Shown piece by piece: positions 37,385 to 46,533 of a stretch of DNA of 64,000 nt. Under the pieces are notes generated by a model that worked only from the letters and a program-made list of their open reading frames with translations, did no database searches and was not told where the DNA came from. Positions within the stretch are counted from its first letter, which is position 1, and each line of letters starts with the position of its first letter. Position numbers and translations under genes: made by a program. The stretch is taken from NCBI GenBank assembly GCA_965200645.1, contig CBDAUN010000003.1, positions 1,054,001 to 1,118,000 of the forward strand, in the 5' to 3' direction. Source of the stretch: CBDAUN01 sp965200645. Its GTDB lineage: Bacteria > Pseudomonadota > Gammaproteobacteria > Arenicellales > JAJDZL01.

Positions 37385-37858
37385 ATGATGAATGATACGC
37401 TGTTTTCCTGGCACCTACTCGATGAGCACAGTGACCTGACCCGTTTAACCATGGTAGTCGAAGCGATGGAACTTGACGACCTTGTCCATGAAATCAACCT
37501 ACGGCGCTGTGGCACGCGTTGCGAATGGCCCGCCCAGGCGATGCTTACCGCACTGATCGCCCGGTGTGTCTAACAGCATCCTTCGATTGAGTCTCTGCGC
37601 CGAGATTTAGCGCACAATTCATCGTTGATGCGCGCCTGTGGGTTTGAGCATTACGGCGATGGGTTCGCCTATCGGGTGCCATCAAAAAGTGTGTTTAGTC
37701 GCTTTATCGCGGTGTTGCTCGAAGTCGAACGCGACACCGCCGGTTTGAGTCAGATGCAGCAGCGGCGGTCCGACCAGCTGGTACAGCTACTCCCGGACTT
37801 CGGTGTTGAAGTGGGCTTCGACGGCAAAGCCCTTCGCTCACAAAAATCCCACCAATGA
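37385..37858 (+). pseudogene. Broken IS transposase (DDE family, N-terminal third only)
   Basis: A transposase remnant. One reading frame runs from ATG 37385 to 37858 but is broken by TAA at 37571-37573. Read through the stop it gives HSDLTRLTMVVEAME, ARCV*QHPSIESLRRDLAHN, LMRACGFEHY and a terminal LLPDFGVEVGFDGKALRS. Known transposases of this type have a tyrosine or phenylalanine at the stop position before NHPSI or QHPSI, and LLPDFG..LGYDGKA followed by a conserved Ser-His-Ser-Thr-Gly segment. Here the frame ends just after GKALRS, so about two thirds of the protein, including most catalytic residues, is missing. The DNA is visibly more GC-rich than its neighbours, consistent with transfer. 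Confidence 0.82.
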
Positions 37859-38112
37859 CCCGCCGGTATTCCTACCAATTCGGCCCCGGTTGGGCGAAAT
37901 ATCAACTTTGAAATTGTAGAATAACTCCAAACGGGGAAACGCTCGATACTCTCATCTAAAAGTAAACTCAACTCAAATAATGTAAAATTATTTTTCAATT
38001 ACTTATGTCACTAAACAAATCATGCCTAAGATTTTCAGTCATTTATTGAGCAATATACAAACATAATCTTGGGCAACTTTAACCTTTTGAATAATTAGAG
38101 GAAATTACAAAT

Positions 38113-39138
38113 ATGAAATTTATCAGAAATATTAGTATCGCATTAACGGTCGTAGGACTTTCCTTTGTAGGCGTAGCCCAAGCAGGAATGTTGGATGATG
38201 TTCGAGCGAAAGGTTTCGTTCAGTGTGGCATCAACACCGGTCTGGCTGGTTTTGCTTATACAGATGATGAAGGCAACTGGCAAGGATTTGACGTTGCTCT
38301 TTGTAAAGCAGTTGCGGCAGCGGTCTTTGGAACTGCAGATGCAGTGAAGTATACGAATTTAACCGGTAAGACCAGGTTCGAAGCTCTTAAGGCTGGTGAA
38401 GTTGATATGCTTTCTCGCAATACCACTTGGACCTACAGTCGGGATGTCGATTTGAAACTCACTTTCCTGGGTGTCAACTACTATGACGGTCAAGGATTCA
38501 TTGTTCCTGCAGCACTTGGCGTTTCCAGTGCAACTGAACTTAACGGAGCATCCGTTTGCATTCAGACCGGCACGACAACAGAATTGAATTTGGCTGATTT
38601 TTTCCGTGAACACAACATGGAATATGAACCTGTTCCGATTGAAACCAATGCCGAAGCACGTCAAAACTATCTCGCTGGAAGATGCGACGTATACACAACA
38701 GACCGCTCTGGTTTGGCGGCCACTCGTGCTACCTTGGAAAATCCAGACGATCACGTAGTTCTCCCTGAAATCGTCTCGAAGGAACCTCTTGGTCCTGTGG
38801 TTCGTCACGGAGATGACGAGTGGGCAGACATCGTCCGCTGGACTTTGAACGTATTGATTATTGCTGAAGAAAAAGGAGTCACCGCTGAAAATGTTCGAGC
38901 AATGGCTGCTGAAACTCAAAAAGATGCAGAACTAAACCGAATGTTTGGTACCGAAGGTGAATACGGTGCTATGCTCGGGTTGGATGCAGACTGGGTCGTC
39001 AATGTAATTGCCGAAGTCGGCAACTACGGCGAAATCTTTGAGCAATATCTTGGCGTTAATACAGATATCGGACTAGAGCGTGGCGTCAATGCACTGTGGA
39101 CTGACGGTGGACTGATCTACGCATATCCCTATCGTTAA
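38113..39138 (+). CDS. aapJ: General L-amino acid ABC transporter, periplasmic binding protein
   Basis: A 341-residue solute-binding protein. A Sec signal (KFIRNISIALTVVGLSFVGVAQA-GM) precedes a bilobed amino-acid-binding fold with GFDVALCKAVAAAVFG, LTGKTRFEALKAGEVDMLSRNTTWT, CIQTGTTTE and YTTDRSGLAA. AapJ-type proteins bind a broad range of L-amino acids. A good ribosome site (AGAGGAAA) lies 9 nt before ATG. It is the first gene of aapJQMP and is followed by a strong hairpin. 254 bp of AT-rich DNA separate it from the IS remnant. Confidence 0.93.
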   Translation: MKFIRNISIALTVVGLSFVGVAQAGMLDDVRAKGFVQCGINTGLAGFAYTDDEGNWQGFDVALCKAVAAAVFGTADAVKYTNLTGKTRFEALKAGEVDMLSRNTTWTYSRDVDLKLTFLGVNYYDGQGFIVPAALGVSSATELNGASVCIQTGTTTELNLADFFREHNMEYEPVPIETNAEARQNYLAGRCDVYTTDRSGLAATRATLENPDDHVVLPEIVSKEPLGPVVRHGDDEWADIVRWTLNVLIIAEEKGVTAENVRAMAAETQKDAELNRMFGTEGEYGAMLGLDADWVVNVIAEVGNYGEIFEQYLGVNTDIGLERGVNALWTDGGLIYAYPYR

Positions 39139-39147
39139 TCAACTTTC

Positions 39148-39180
39148 AGGCGGCGTGCGCTGATCATGCGCACTCCGCCT
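39148..39180 (+). promoter_or_regulatory. Strong GC-rich stem-loop between aapJ and aapQ
   Basis: AGGCGG (39148-39153), one unpaired C, and GTGCGC (39155-39160) pair with GCGCAC (39168-39173), one unpaired T, and CCGCCT (39175-39180) around a 7-nt loop, a 12-bp stem with one C-T mismatch. Only a weak AT tract follows. Such structures between binding-protein and permease genes commonly cause partial termination or protect the 5' mRNA, so that more binding protein is made. That role is inferred. Confidence 0.65.
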
Positions 39181-39280
39181 ATTTACTCTTGCTTGCCAGA
39201 ATGTTGTAGCCCTGAAAAGGGATAACGATTTGGACAAAAGTTAAAAGAAAACTTTTCAAAGTTTTCCTGAAAGTACCTCA

Positions 39281-40519
39281 GTGAAGTCTACTAAGATGAC
39301 CTCAGAGGCCGCAAAAGACAAAAATAAGGAAGTTAACCCGCAACTCCAAAAATCCGGAAATTGGATTTCGAATCTTTGGAGTGACGAGAAAAACCGGCAG
39401 GTTCTTATTCAGATATTTGTGCTGGTTTTCATATTTTTGCTAATTGGCTACTTCATTAGAAACACTCTAGTCAATCTTGAAGCATTAGGCAGAGAGGCAG
39501 GTTACGGCTTTCTCCTAACACCCTCCAACTATGACATCAATCAACACTTAATCGAATATTCGTCACGCAGCACTCACCTGCGTGCCACCATCGTGGGCAT
39601 CATCAATACTGCCCTGGTGGCTTTTTTTGGAATCGTACTCGCGACAGCGCTGGGATTCTTTGTCGGTATTCTGCGGTTGTCATCCAACTGGCTCGTCAAC
39701 CGATTGTCCTATCTGTTTGTTGAATTCAACCGAAATGTACCACTTTTGCTGTGGATCCTTCTTTATCACGGGATCATTGTGCACAGCTTGCCCCATCCTC
39801 GAACACCTGTGAGCCTTGCAGAAAATGTACATCTGACTAACCGTGGGTTTTTCATTCCAAAACATATTTTAGAAATAGAGTTTTGGTGGGTCGTGATTGC
39901 ATTAATTTTAGGGCTGGTGGGAGCGTATTTTTTCACTCGATACGCACGCCAGGTGCAGGAGCAAACTGGACAGCACTATCCGGTTAGTTTTATCAACGCC
40001 GGGATACTGATTATTCTGCCGATTATTACATTTTATTTAGCAGGATCGCCGGCATCTTTAGAATACCCAGAATTCAAGGGATTTAATTTCCAAGGAGGCC
40101 TGGTTCTAACTCCAGAATTTATCGCACTAACTGCCGCATTGGGCGTATATACCAGTGCCTTTATCGCAGAAATTGTACGTGCTGGTATTCTCGCAGTCAG
40201 CCACGGCCAAACGGAAGCTTCCTATGCCCTGGGACTCAAGGCCAACTGGACACTAAGGTTAGTCATACTACCGCAGGCTTTACGTGTCATTATTCCTCCA
40301 TTAATCAGTCAGTACCTGAACTTAACGAAGAATTCATCATTGGCAATCGCAGTTGGCTACATGGACATCGTGGCCACTATTGGTGGAATCTCACTCAATC
40401 AAACGGGTCGTGCACTCGAGTGCATGTCAATTGTTCTTTCAATCTATCTTTGCATATCACTTGGCATTTCCGCATTGATGAACATGTATAACAAGCGATT
40501 TGCGCGCGTGGAACGGTAA
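39281..40519 (+). CDS. aapQ: General L-amino acid ABC transporter, permease AapQ
   Basis: A 412-residue inner-membrane permease. It has an N-terminal membrane segment (VLIQIFVLVFIFLLIGYF), a large periplasmic loop and a C-terminal transport core. The ABC-permease signature (EAA loop) reads VSHGQTEASYALGLKANWTLRLVILPQALRVI-like SHGQTEASYALGL...ILPQALR. Start may be GTG 39281 or ATG 39296. It ends 2 bp before aapM. Confidence 0.92.
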   Translation: MKSTKMTSEAAKDKNKEVNPQLQKSGNWISNLWSDEKNRQVLIQIFVLVFIFLLIGYFIRNTLVNLEALGREAGYGFLLTPSNYDINQHLIEYSSRSTHLRATIVGIINTALVAFFGIVLATALGFFVGILRLSSNWLVNRLSYLFVEFNRNVPLLLWILLYHGIIVHSLPHPRTPVSLAENVHLTNRGFFIPKHILEIEFWWVVIALILGLVGAYFFTRYARQVQEQTGQHYPVSFINAGILIILPIITFYLAGSPASLEYPEFKGFNFQGGLVLTPEFIALTAALGVYTSAFIAEIVRAGILAVSHGQTEASYALGLKANWTLRLVILPQALRVIIPPLISQYLNLTKNSSLAIAVGYMDIVATIGGISLNQTGRALECMSIVLSIYLCISLGISALMNMYNKRFARVER

Positions 40520-40521
40520 AA

Positions 40522-41643
40522 ATGCAGCGAGAAGAGCAGCGTCAATACGAACCGGGAAAACATCCCTCGCTACCACCACCAATAACGGAAACCGGGGTAA
40601 TTGGCTGGCTAAGGAACAATTTGTTTTCCAGTACAAGCAACATTGTGCTGACATTTGTTTCGTTATATCTTTTGTATCTAATCCTGCCTGGAATGGTCAA
40701 TTGGCTGTTTATTGATGCAGTTTTCACCGATGCCAACCATCGCAACGAATGTTTTGCGAAAGGCGATGGCGCATGCTGGACAGTTGTAATAGCACGATTC
40801 GAACAGTTTATTTATGGGTTTTACCCTGCTGAATCGAGATGGCGTGTCAACCTCGCGTTCATTTTAATGATTTTGGCATTGGTTCCGGTGCTTTACGACA
40901 AGACTCCTTATAGAAGTAAATTAGTAATTTTCTCACTCATTTATCCAGTTATTGCATTTTTCTTATTGTGGGGTGGGTTTGGACTCGAACCTGTTGAATC
41001 GGCAAAAATTGGAGGCTTTACTCTAACTGTAATCATTGGTATGACTGGCATTGTTGTATCGCTTCCAATTGGTATTGTGCTGGCACTCGGTCGGCGCTCT
41101 TCAATGCCCGTAGTTCGAATTCTATGTGTTTGGTATATTGAGTTTATCCGTGGCGTTCCCTTAATTACGCTACTGTTCGTGGCATCAACTTTATTGAATT
41201 ACTTTATGCCACCCGGCACCTATTTTGATTTGCTTTTACGAGTCATCATTATGGTGATTCTGTTTTCTTCCGCATATATAGCAGAAGTAGTCAGGGGTGG
41301 ACTGGCAGCAATTCCCAAAGGACAAACTGAGGCCTGCGATTCACTTGGACTCAAATACTTCAGATCAATGCAATTGGTGGTGCTTCCTCAGGCCTTAAAA
41401 ATTTCAATTCCTGGAATAGTCAACTCATTTATTGGTCTATACAAAGATACGACTTTGGTGGTAGTTGTGGGACTATTGGACCCACTGGGTATTAGTCGTG
41501 CAACTTTGGCTGATTCCAAATGGCAAGGTCTGTCAACTGAGTTATATATATTCATCGCAGTCGGATTCTTTATTTCCTGTTTTGCCATGTCGAGATACTC
41601 TCTGTACTTGGAACGTAAACTCGAAACCGGACATCGGACTTAA
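40522..41643 (+). CDS. aapM: General L-amino acid ABC transporter, permease AapM
   Basis: A 373-residue permease that would heterodimerise with AapQ. The EAA loop reads IPKGQTEACDSLGLKYF followed by VVLPQALKIS. The N-terminal half carries extra membrane segments and a loop with cysteines in FAKGDGACWTVV, typical of AapM. It starts 2 bp after aapQ and ends 15 bp before aapP. Confidence 0.92.
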   Translation: MQREEQRQYEPGKHPSLPPPITETGVIGWLRNNLFSSTSNIVLTFVSLYLLYLILPGMVNWLFIDAVFTDANHRNECFAKGDGACWTVVIARFEQFIYGFYPAESRWRVNLAFILMILALVPVLYDKTPYRSKLVIFSLIYPVIAFFLLWGGFGLEPVESAKIGGFTLTVIIGMTGIVVSLPIGIVLALGRRSSMPVVRILCVWYIEFIRGVPLITLLFVASTLLNYFMPPGTYFDLLLRVIIMVILFSSAYIAEVVRGGLAAIPKGQTEACDSLGLKYFRSMQLVVLPQALKISIPGIVNSFIGLYKDTTLVVVVGLLDPLGISRATLADSKWQGLSTELYIFIAVGFFISCFAMSRYSLYLERKLETGHRT

Positions 41644-41658
41644 TCGGAGATATTGGAT

Positions 41659-42417
41659 ATGTCACAACAATCTGAAGGCAACAACTATGCCATTGAAATA
41701 CATGAAATGCACAAGTGGTACGGTGAGTTTCATGCTTTAAAGAGTATCAATTTGAAGGTTGAACGCAGTGAGCGAATTGTGATTTGCGGGCCTTCCGGCT
41801 CCGGAAAGTCAACCCTTATTCGTTGCATCAACAGACTTGAGGAACACCAGCGTGGTGAAATTGTTGTTGATGGCATAGCACTGACCAGTAACTTGAAGAA
41901 TATTGCTGAAGTGCGCAGGGAAGTTGGGATGGTATTTCAGCACTTCAATTTGTTCCCACACTTAACAGTGCTGCAAAATTGCACCCTCGCTCCGGTGTGG
42001 GTGCGCAAAATGCCCAAGGAAGAAGCCGAAGCTATAGCGATGAAGTTTCTCGAAAGAGTCCGCATTGCTGATCAGGCATCAAAGTTTCCAGGTCAGTTGT
42101 CGGGCGGACAGCAACAGCGTGTAGCAATCGCGAGAAGCTTGTGCATGAATCCAGAAATTATGCTGTTCGACGAACCCACCTCAGCGCTTGATCCGGAAAT
42201 GATTAAGGAAGTTCTTGACGTCATGATTCAGTTAGCAGAAGAAGGCATGACAATGTTGGTGGTGAGCCACGAAATGGGTTTTGCAAAGACTGTCGCAAAC
42301 CGAGTCATATTTATGGACGACGGCGAAATTATTGAGCAGAATAATCCAGAAGAATTTTTCAGTAATCCGCAGAACGATCGAACAAAACTGTTCCTGAGTC
42401 AGATTCTCCATCACTAA
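41659..42417 (+). CDS. aapP: General L-amino acid ABC transporter, ATPase AapP
   Basis: A 252-residue ATP-binding subunit. It has Walker A GPSGSGKST, the Q-loop GMVFQHFNLFPH, the signature LSGGQQQRVAIARSL, Walker B IMLFDEPTSALDPE and the switch His in VVSHEMG. ATG at 41659 follows a good ribosome site (CGGAGA) by 8 nt; an in-frame TTG at 41653 lies too close to that site. It completes the aapJQMP operon. Confidence 0.96.
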   Translation: MSQQSEGNNYAIEIHEMHKWYGEFHALKSINLKVERSERIVICGPSGSGKSTLIRCINRLEEHQRGEIVVDGIALTSNLKNIAEVRREVGMVFQHFNLFPHLTVLQNCTLAPVWVRKMPKEEAEAIAMKFLERVRIADQASKFPGQLSGGQQQRVAIARSLCMNPEIMLFDEPTSALDPEMIKEVLDVMIQLAEEGMTMLVVSHEMGFAKTVANRVIFMDDGEIIEQNNPEEFFSNPQNDRTKLFLSQILHH

Positions 42418-42719
42418 GCATAGTGCTGAATTTTTTCTGGAAAGGCTCCTAAACTAACTCATCTGATGCGGTACTGACCTAGTGCCGCCTGCCCCTGTTC
42501 TCAATTCCTAGATAGGCAACCCTTTGGCCGTTTAGGTTGTTTTTTGCCGAAAAATTGTTTTTTGTTAGCATGCTTGACTATTGTCATAAACTAATCACTA
42601 TCCTACAGACAAAAACCCACGCTTTATCCATCCTTAGAAAACGGCCTTAATGCTAATATTATCAGGTTGTTCTGTTTCAGAGTCCCTGCACTAGAAATAT
42701 TTGTCAAAAGTCGAGTTTT
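42418..42719. other. 302-bp intergenic region after aapP
   Basis: Contains the candidate aapJQMP terminator (42517-42545) and presumably the promoter of the following MFS gene. I see no gene in it and no clear promoter consensus. Confidence 0.45.
42517..42545 (+). terminator. Candidate Rho-independent terminator of aapJQMP
   Basis: CAACC (42517-42521) pairs with GGTTG (42535-42539) around a 13-nt loop and is followed directly by six T residues (42540-42545). The stem is short, but the position about 100 bp after aapP and the T-run support a terminator. Confidence 0.5.
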
Positions 42720-43934
42720 ATGCGTGATTCAGCAATGAACCGAAGTGAATGGAAGATTGTTTCCATCGTAGGCGCCGCTCACTTTTTTTCGCACTTTTTC
42801 TTCACCTCAATACCACTTACTTTTCCCTTACTCCGCGAAGCATATTCGGTCGGTTATGCCGAACTAGGATTCGGTTATGCCGTGTTCAGTGCTGCCACAT
42901 TGTTACTACAAACGCCGCTTGGCTTTTTAGTCGACAGATATGGCGCAAGGTGGTTTTTAGTGGCAGGAGTAATAATTGAAGCAATTGCTTTGCTGTTACT
43001 CGGCGTATTTGAAACCTACGGTGCCTTTCTATGGCTAATGGGTATAGCAGGAATTGCAAACGCTGTTTATCACCCGTGCGATTACTCCATACTGACCAAG
43101 TGCATCAGAAGTGCTCGATTGGGAAGAGCATTTTCAATACATACGTTTTGTGGGCAGTCCGGTGCGATTACAGGGCCTGTAATTCTAGTCATGGTGAGCT
43201 TCGGAATCCATTGGTCAAACGGATTCATGATCTGTGGTGCAGTTGGACTAGTCATTGCTCTAGCGTTAGTGACAAATCTAGGTACACTGTCTGTTGCAAC
43301 ATCTGAGTTGGGAAACACTAAGATTGGTGTTTCAAGTAGTAGGTCGAGCCTACTACTGAGTGCTCCGGTCATTCTTGGATGGTTATTTTTTCTCGGCTTC
43401 TCAATGAGCAGTGTCGGAATTTACGACTTTGGGGTCGCTTCATTTATTGAAATTTATGCGGTCGATATTGCAACTGCCGGGGTCATTATTTGGATATTCT
43501 TAGTTGCCGACGCCGTTGGAATACTCACTGCTGGCATTTTTGCGCACCGTTGGAAACGCCAAGAGTTGGTTGTTATCAATAGTTTCTTGGCAATAACGGC
43601 ATGTATGTTCTTTATCGTAATCGTGCCAATGCCCTTGTTCGCCCTCGCAATCCCACTAGGAGTGGCTGGATTCTTTTGGGGGTTCATCGCACCATCGCGC
43701 GACATCATCATTAGTTCAGTTGCACCGCAACAAGATATGGGTAAAGTGTTTGGACTGGTTACCACTGGCTTTAACGCAGGAGGAATCATTGGGCCGCCAA
43801 TGTTCGGCTACTTACTGGATTCCGGCGACCCCTACGCGATATTTTGGGGGGCAGGAGTAATTTCCATTCTGTCAATTCTTACGATGTTTAAAACCTCTAA
43901 AATGCAGACAGCGGCGGTCAAACAGAGCAACTAA
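42720..43934 (+). CDS. MFS transporter (fosmidomycin-resistance-like subgroup)
   Basis: A 404-residue major facilitator protein with about 12 membrane segments. The loop 2-3 motif is LVDRYGARW. The segment GIANAVYHPCDYSILT resembles the AxYHPADYSI pattern of the FSR subgroup, whose members export drugs or metabolites. Substrate unknown. ATG 42720 is used; a second ATG five codons later is possible. It is convergent with the small minus-strand reading frame at 43872-44075. Confidence 0.82.
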   Translation: MRDSAMNRSEWKIVSIVGAAHFFSHFFFTSIPLTFPLLREAYSVGYAELGFGYAVFSAATLLLQTPLGFLVDRYGARWFLVAGVIIEAIALLLLGVFETYGAFLWLMGIAGIANAVYHPCDYSILTKCIRSARLGRAFSIHTFCGQSGAITGPVILVMVSFGIHWSNGFMICGAVGLVIALALVTNLGTLSVATSELGNTKIGVSSSRSSLLLSAPVILGWLFFLGFSMSSVGIYDFGVASFIEIYAVDIATAGVIIWIFLVADAVGILTAGIFAHRWKRQELVVINSFLAITACMFFIVIVPMPLFALAIPLGVAGFFWGFIAPSRDIIISSVAPQQDMGKVFGLVTTGFNAGGIIGPPMFGYLLDSGDPYAIFWGAGVISILSILTMFKTSKMQTAAVKQSN

Positions 43935-44075
43935 ACTGATTTCCTCTACCTTCTGGAAAATGACGGCTGGACCACTAACTTGACCGTTAAATTCAACCAG
44001 ATTCAATTGCATTCCTTGGTTGTCTTTCACCACCGCATAGTTACCGATAGACCGTTCAGTCAAAGGTTCAACCAT
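43872..44075 (-). CDS. Possible small protein or gene remnant, unknown function
   Basis: From ATG 44075, 67 residues with protein-like composition (TERSIGNYAVVKDNQG, MQLNLVEFNGQVSGPAVIF, QKVEEISLVALFDRR). TAGGACGG-like bases precede the ATG. The frame stays open upstream to a TAA, giving residues DIDLSLALKTGSRLGR that also look coding, so this could be the tail of a decayed gene. It overlaps the 3' end of the MFS gene on the opposite strand by 63 bp. It lies downstream of glcF. I do not recognise it. Confidence 0.3.
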   Translation of the reverse strand: MVEPLTERSIGNYAVVKDNQGMQLNLVEFNGQVSGPAVIFQKVEEISLVALFDRRCLHFRGFKHRKN

Positions 44076-44199
44076 CGTAGACCGTCCTAGTCTAGAACCT
44101 GTTTTCAGCGCCAAACTTAAATCAATGTCCGAGTTTTATAAAATTCTACTCGTTTAAATGATTCGAATTGAAATACCTTCCGACAAACTGATATTCAGG

Positions 44200-45402
44200 T
44201 TACTCCGATGGAATTAACTCTATCCAGTGTTTAACTGGAATTTTGGATTTTGACTGTAGATGCATGAGACAGCCGATATTGGCTGTCACAATTGCGTCTG
44301 GCTTACCTTCGTTTAGACAGTTTAATTTATCGTCCAACAACTGCTGTGACAACTTAGGCTGCAGTAGTGAATAGGTCCCTGCAGAACCGCAGCAAAGGTG
44401 CGAATTCCTAACACTGGTCGTCTCGATGCCGAAGTTATTCAAAATAGATTCTACTCTGCCGTTGATTTGGAGGCCGTGTTGCAATGTGCATGGTGAGTGG
44501 AAAGCCACACGCATCCCTGTCCTCGAATCCGATTTGGTGGGAAGATCAATACTCAATTCAGACAAGTCCACCGTCATGGTCGCTATCTTTTCCGCCATAG
44601 CGGAGTAGTTGGTATCACCGCTGAGAAGTTTACCGTATTCCTTCAAAGTGACTCCGCATCCGCTTGCGGTGGATACTATTGCCTCAACACCTTCCTGAAT
44701 TGCCGGCCACCAAGCGTCAATATTCTTTCGAGCCAGGTCCTTTGCACCTTCATAATCGCCGTTATGCAGTCCTACCGCACCGCAACAAACGTCACTCAAC
44801 CGTAAACATGAGATTGAATTAGCGTCCAACACCATTGCCGCAGCTGTGTTGATTTGAGGCTTAACCACACGCTGCACACATCCTTGATGCAGAATCACCT
44901 TGCGTGGATGTCGTATCTTCGGCCAAGGGTTCACAGATTCACTCGGGGGAATTTTTGATTTGATTGAACGTGGTAGAAACACTTTAAAAATTTGAGAAAC
45001 TATCAATAACACACGAAAAGCGCTCGGTCTTGGAACGATTACGCACAGCAGTTTTCTTTTAATTTGATCAAATAGCGATCTTCCGACCTTGTTATCTACA
45101 ACTCGTCGACCAATATCCAAAAGCTCGCTGTAATCTACACCGGAAGGACAGGTGGTTTCACAGGAGCGACAAGTCAGACAACGATCTAAGTGTAGTTGTG
45201 TTCGTCGGGTTGGAGTAAATCCTTCCAAGGTTTGCTTGATCAGATATATCCTACCTCTCGGTCCATCCAGTTCATTCCCCAAAAGTTGATAGGTGGGACA
45301 GGTAGCAGTACAGAATCCACAGTGCACGCACTTTCTAAGGATGGATTCTGCCAGTCTACCATCCTCAGTATCTCGAACAAAGTCCGCTAAATCGGTCTTC
45401 AT
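44200..45402 (-). CDS. glcF: Glycolate oxidase iron-sulfur subunit GlcF
   Basis: A 400-residue protein with two [4Fe-4S] motifs, CVHCGFCTATCP near the N-terminus and CLTCRSCETTCP near residue 75. It also has two CCG-type domains (DVCCGAVGLHN and LCCGSAGTYS). It carries electrons from the FAD subunits GlcD and GlcE to the quinone pool while glycolate is oxidised to glyoxylate. It is the last gene of glcD-glcE-glcF, 31 bp after glcE. Confidence 0.93.
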   Translation of the reverse strand: MKTDLADFVRDTEDGRLAESILRKCVHCGFCTATCPTYQLLGNELDGPRGRIYLIKQTLEGFTPTRRTQLHLDRCLTCRSCETTCPSGVDYSELLDIGRRVVDNKVGRSLFDQIKRKLLCVIVPRPSAFRVLLIVSQIFKVFLPRSIKSKIPPSESVNPWPKIRHPRKVILHQGCVQRVVKPQINTAAAMVLDANSISCLRLSDVCCGAVGLHNGDYEGAKDLARKNIDAWWPAIQEGVEAIVSTASGCGVTLKEYGKLLSGDTNYSAMAEKIATMTVDLSELSIDLPTKSDSRTGMRVAFHSPCTLQHGLQINGRVESILNNFGIETTSVRNSHLCCGSAGTYSLLQPKLSQQLLDDKLNCLNEGKPDAIVTANIGCLMHLQSKSKIPVKHWIELIPSE

Positions 45403-45433
45403 AGGTCACCCGTGTCGGGGTTTAACTCAACTT

Positions 45434-46507
45434 TCATAAATCCGGGTACATTATTCCTGGATTGAATATGCGAGATGGGTCAAACTTATCCTTGAGTCGA
45501 GCATGAAACTTCGAAAGCGGTGACTTCAACTCGGTGAACCGCTGAATGACTTTTTCATCAGCTCGGAAAATACTTGCATGCCCTCCTAGTCCTGCAACGG
45601 AACTTTGCACCTGTGCAAATGAAAGAGGTGAGTAGCCCCATCTTAGACCACCGCCCCAGTCCACAAGCCAATCACCAGCGATGTCAAATTCACGTGTGTC
45701 CATCGGCAACGAAATTCTCCACAATGCATCTGCTCGCTTGAAAAAATCCAACTCGTGCTCTCTTAGTAACTGCCAGTAATTATTGTCTGACTGGTGGTAA
45801 TCCGCTTTGAAGTTGGAGATGACGGAATTGATGCCACTACTGCTACCGGATAGACGGATTCGCAGCAGTCCTGCTGAATAACTTGCAGCAGAAAGCGGCA
45901 CCGGCAAAGAACACAATCGCGACATTTCTGCCAGGGCATCCGCTAATCCAAGCCGTCTTTGCAGAGTTTGTTCAACTTCCGGAACAGGTAAAACCTTGAG
46001 TGAGATTTCCAGCAATACCCCTAACGTACCGAGCGCTCCTGTCATGAGTCGGGAGAGGTCATAGCCTGCTACATTCTTTATCACCTGTCCGCCGAAAGAC
46101 AATACTTCACCGTCTTTGTGCATTATCTTTACGCCCAAAACAAAATCTCTGGCAGCACCTGCGAACGGCCTCCTTGGCCCAGATAACCCGCAGGCGATAG
46201 TCCCTCCAATCGTCGCCTGTGAACCAAACCAAGGTGGTTCAAATGCCAACATCTGTCCCGCTTGCTGCAAAGTATCTTCTAGTTCCTTTAGAGTCGTACC
46301 GCTTCGTACTGTGACGACAAGTTCAGAAGGTTCGTAGGAAATTATTCCACGATGATTAGATACGTCAAGTATGGACCCAAGTATTGGTCGACCATAGAAA
46401 AATTTGCTGCCCGACCCTCGAATGCGCAATACCTCGCCACTTGAACTAGCTTTGCAAACTGCTTCAGCCAAATGAGCAGTGTCGTCGTGATTAATTTGAC
46501 TAGACAA
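45434..46507 (-). CDS. glcE: Glycolate oxidase FAD-binding subunit GlcE
   Basis: A 357-residue FAD-binding (PCMH-type) subunit. Conserved parts are ELVVTVRSGTTLKELE, ATIGGTIACGLSGPRRPFAGAARDFVLG and VIKNVAGYDLSRLMTGALGTLGVLLEISLKV. The only plausible start is TTG at 46507. It lies 26 bp after glcD. Length is typical. Confidence 0.93.
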   Translation of the reverse strand: MSSQINHDDTAHLAEAVCKASSSGEVLRIRGSGSKFFYGRPILGSILDVSNHRGIISYEPSELVVTVRSGTTLKELEDTLQQAGQMLAFEPPWFGSQATIGGTIACGLSGPRRPFAGAARDFVLGVKIMHKDGEVLSFGGQVIKNVAGYDLSRLMTGALGTLGVLLEISLKVLPVPEVEQTLQRRLGLADALAEMSRLCSLPVPLSAASYSAGLLRIRLSGSSSGINSVISNFKADYHQSDNNYWQLLREHELDFFKRADALWRISLPMDTREFDIAGDWLVDWGGGLRWGYSPLSFAQVQSSVAGLGGHASIFRADEKVIQRFTELKSPLSKFHARLKDKFDPSRIFNPGIMYPDL

Positions 46508-46533
46508 AAGTCAAGTACAGTGTGACGAATTCA

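Noticed and set aside
38359..38919. A 186-codon open frame antisense to aapJ
   Set aside because: It lies wholly inside a well-supported gene on the other strand and has no recognisable features; it is a shadow of aapJ codon use.
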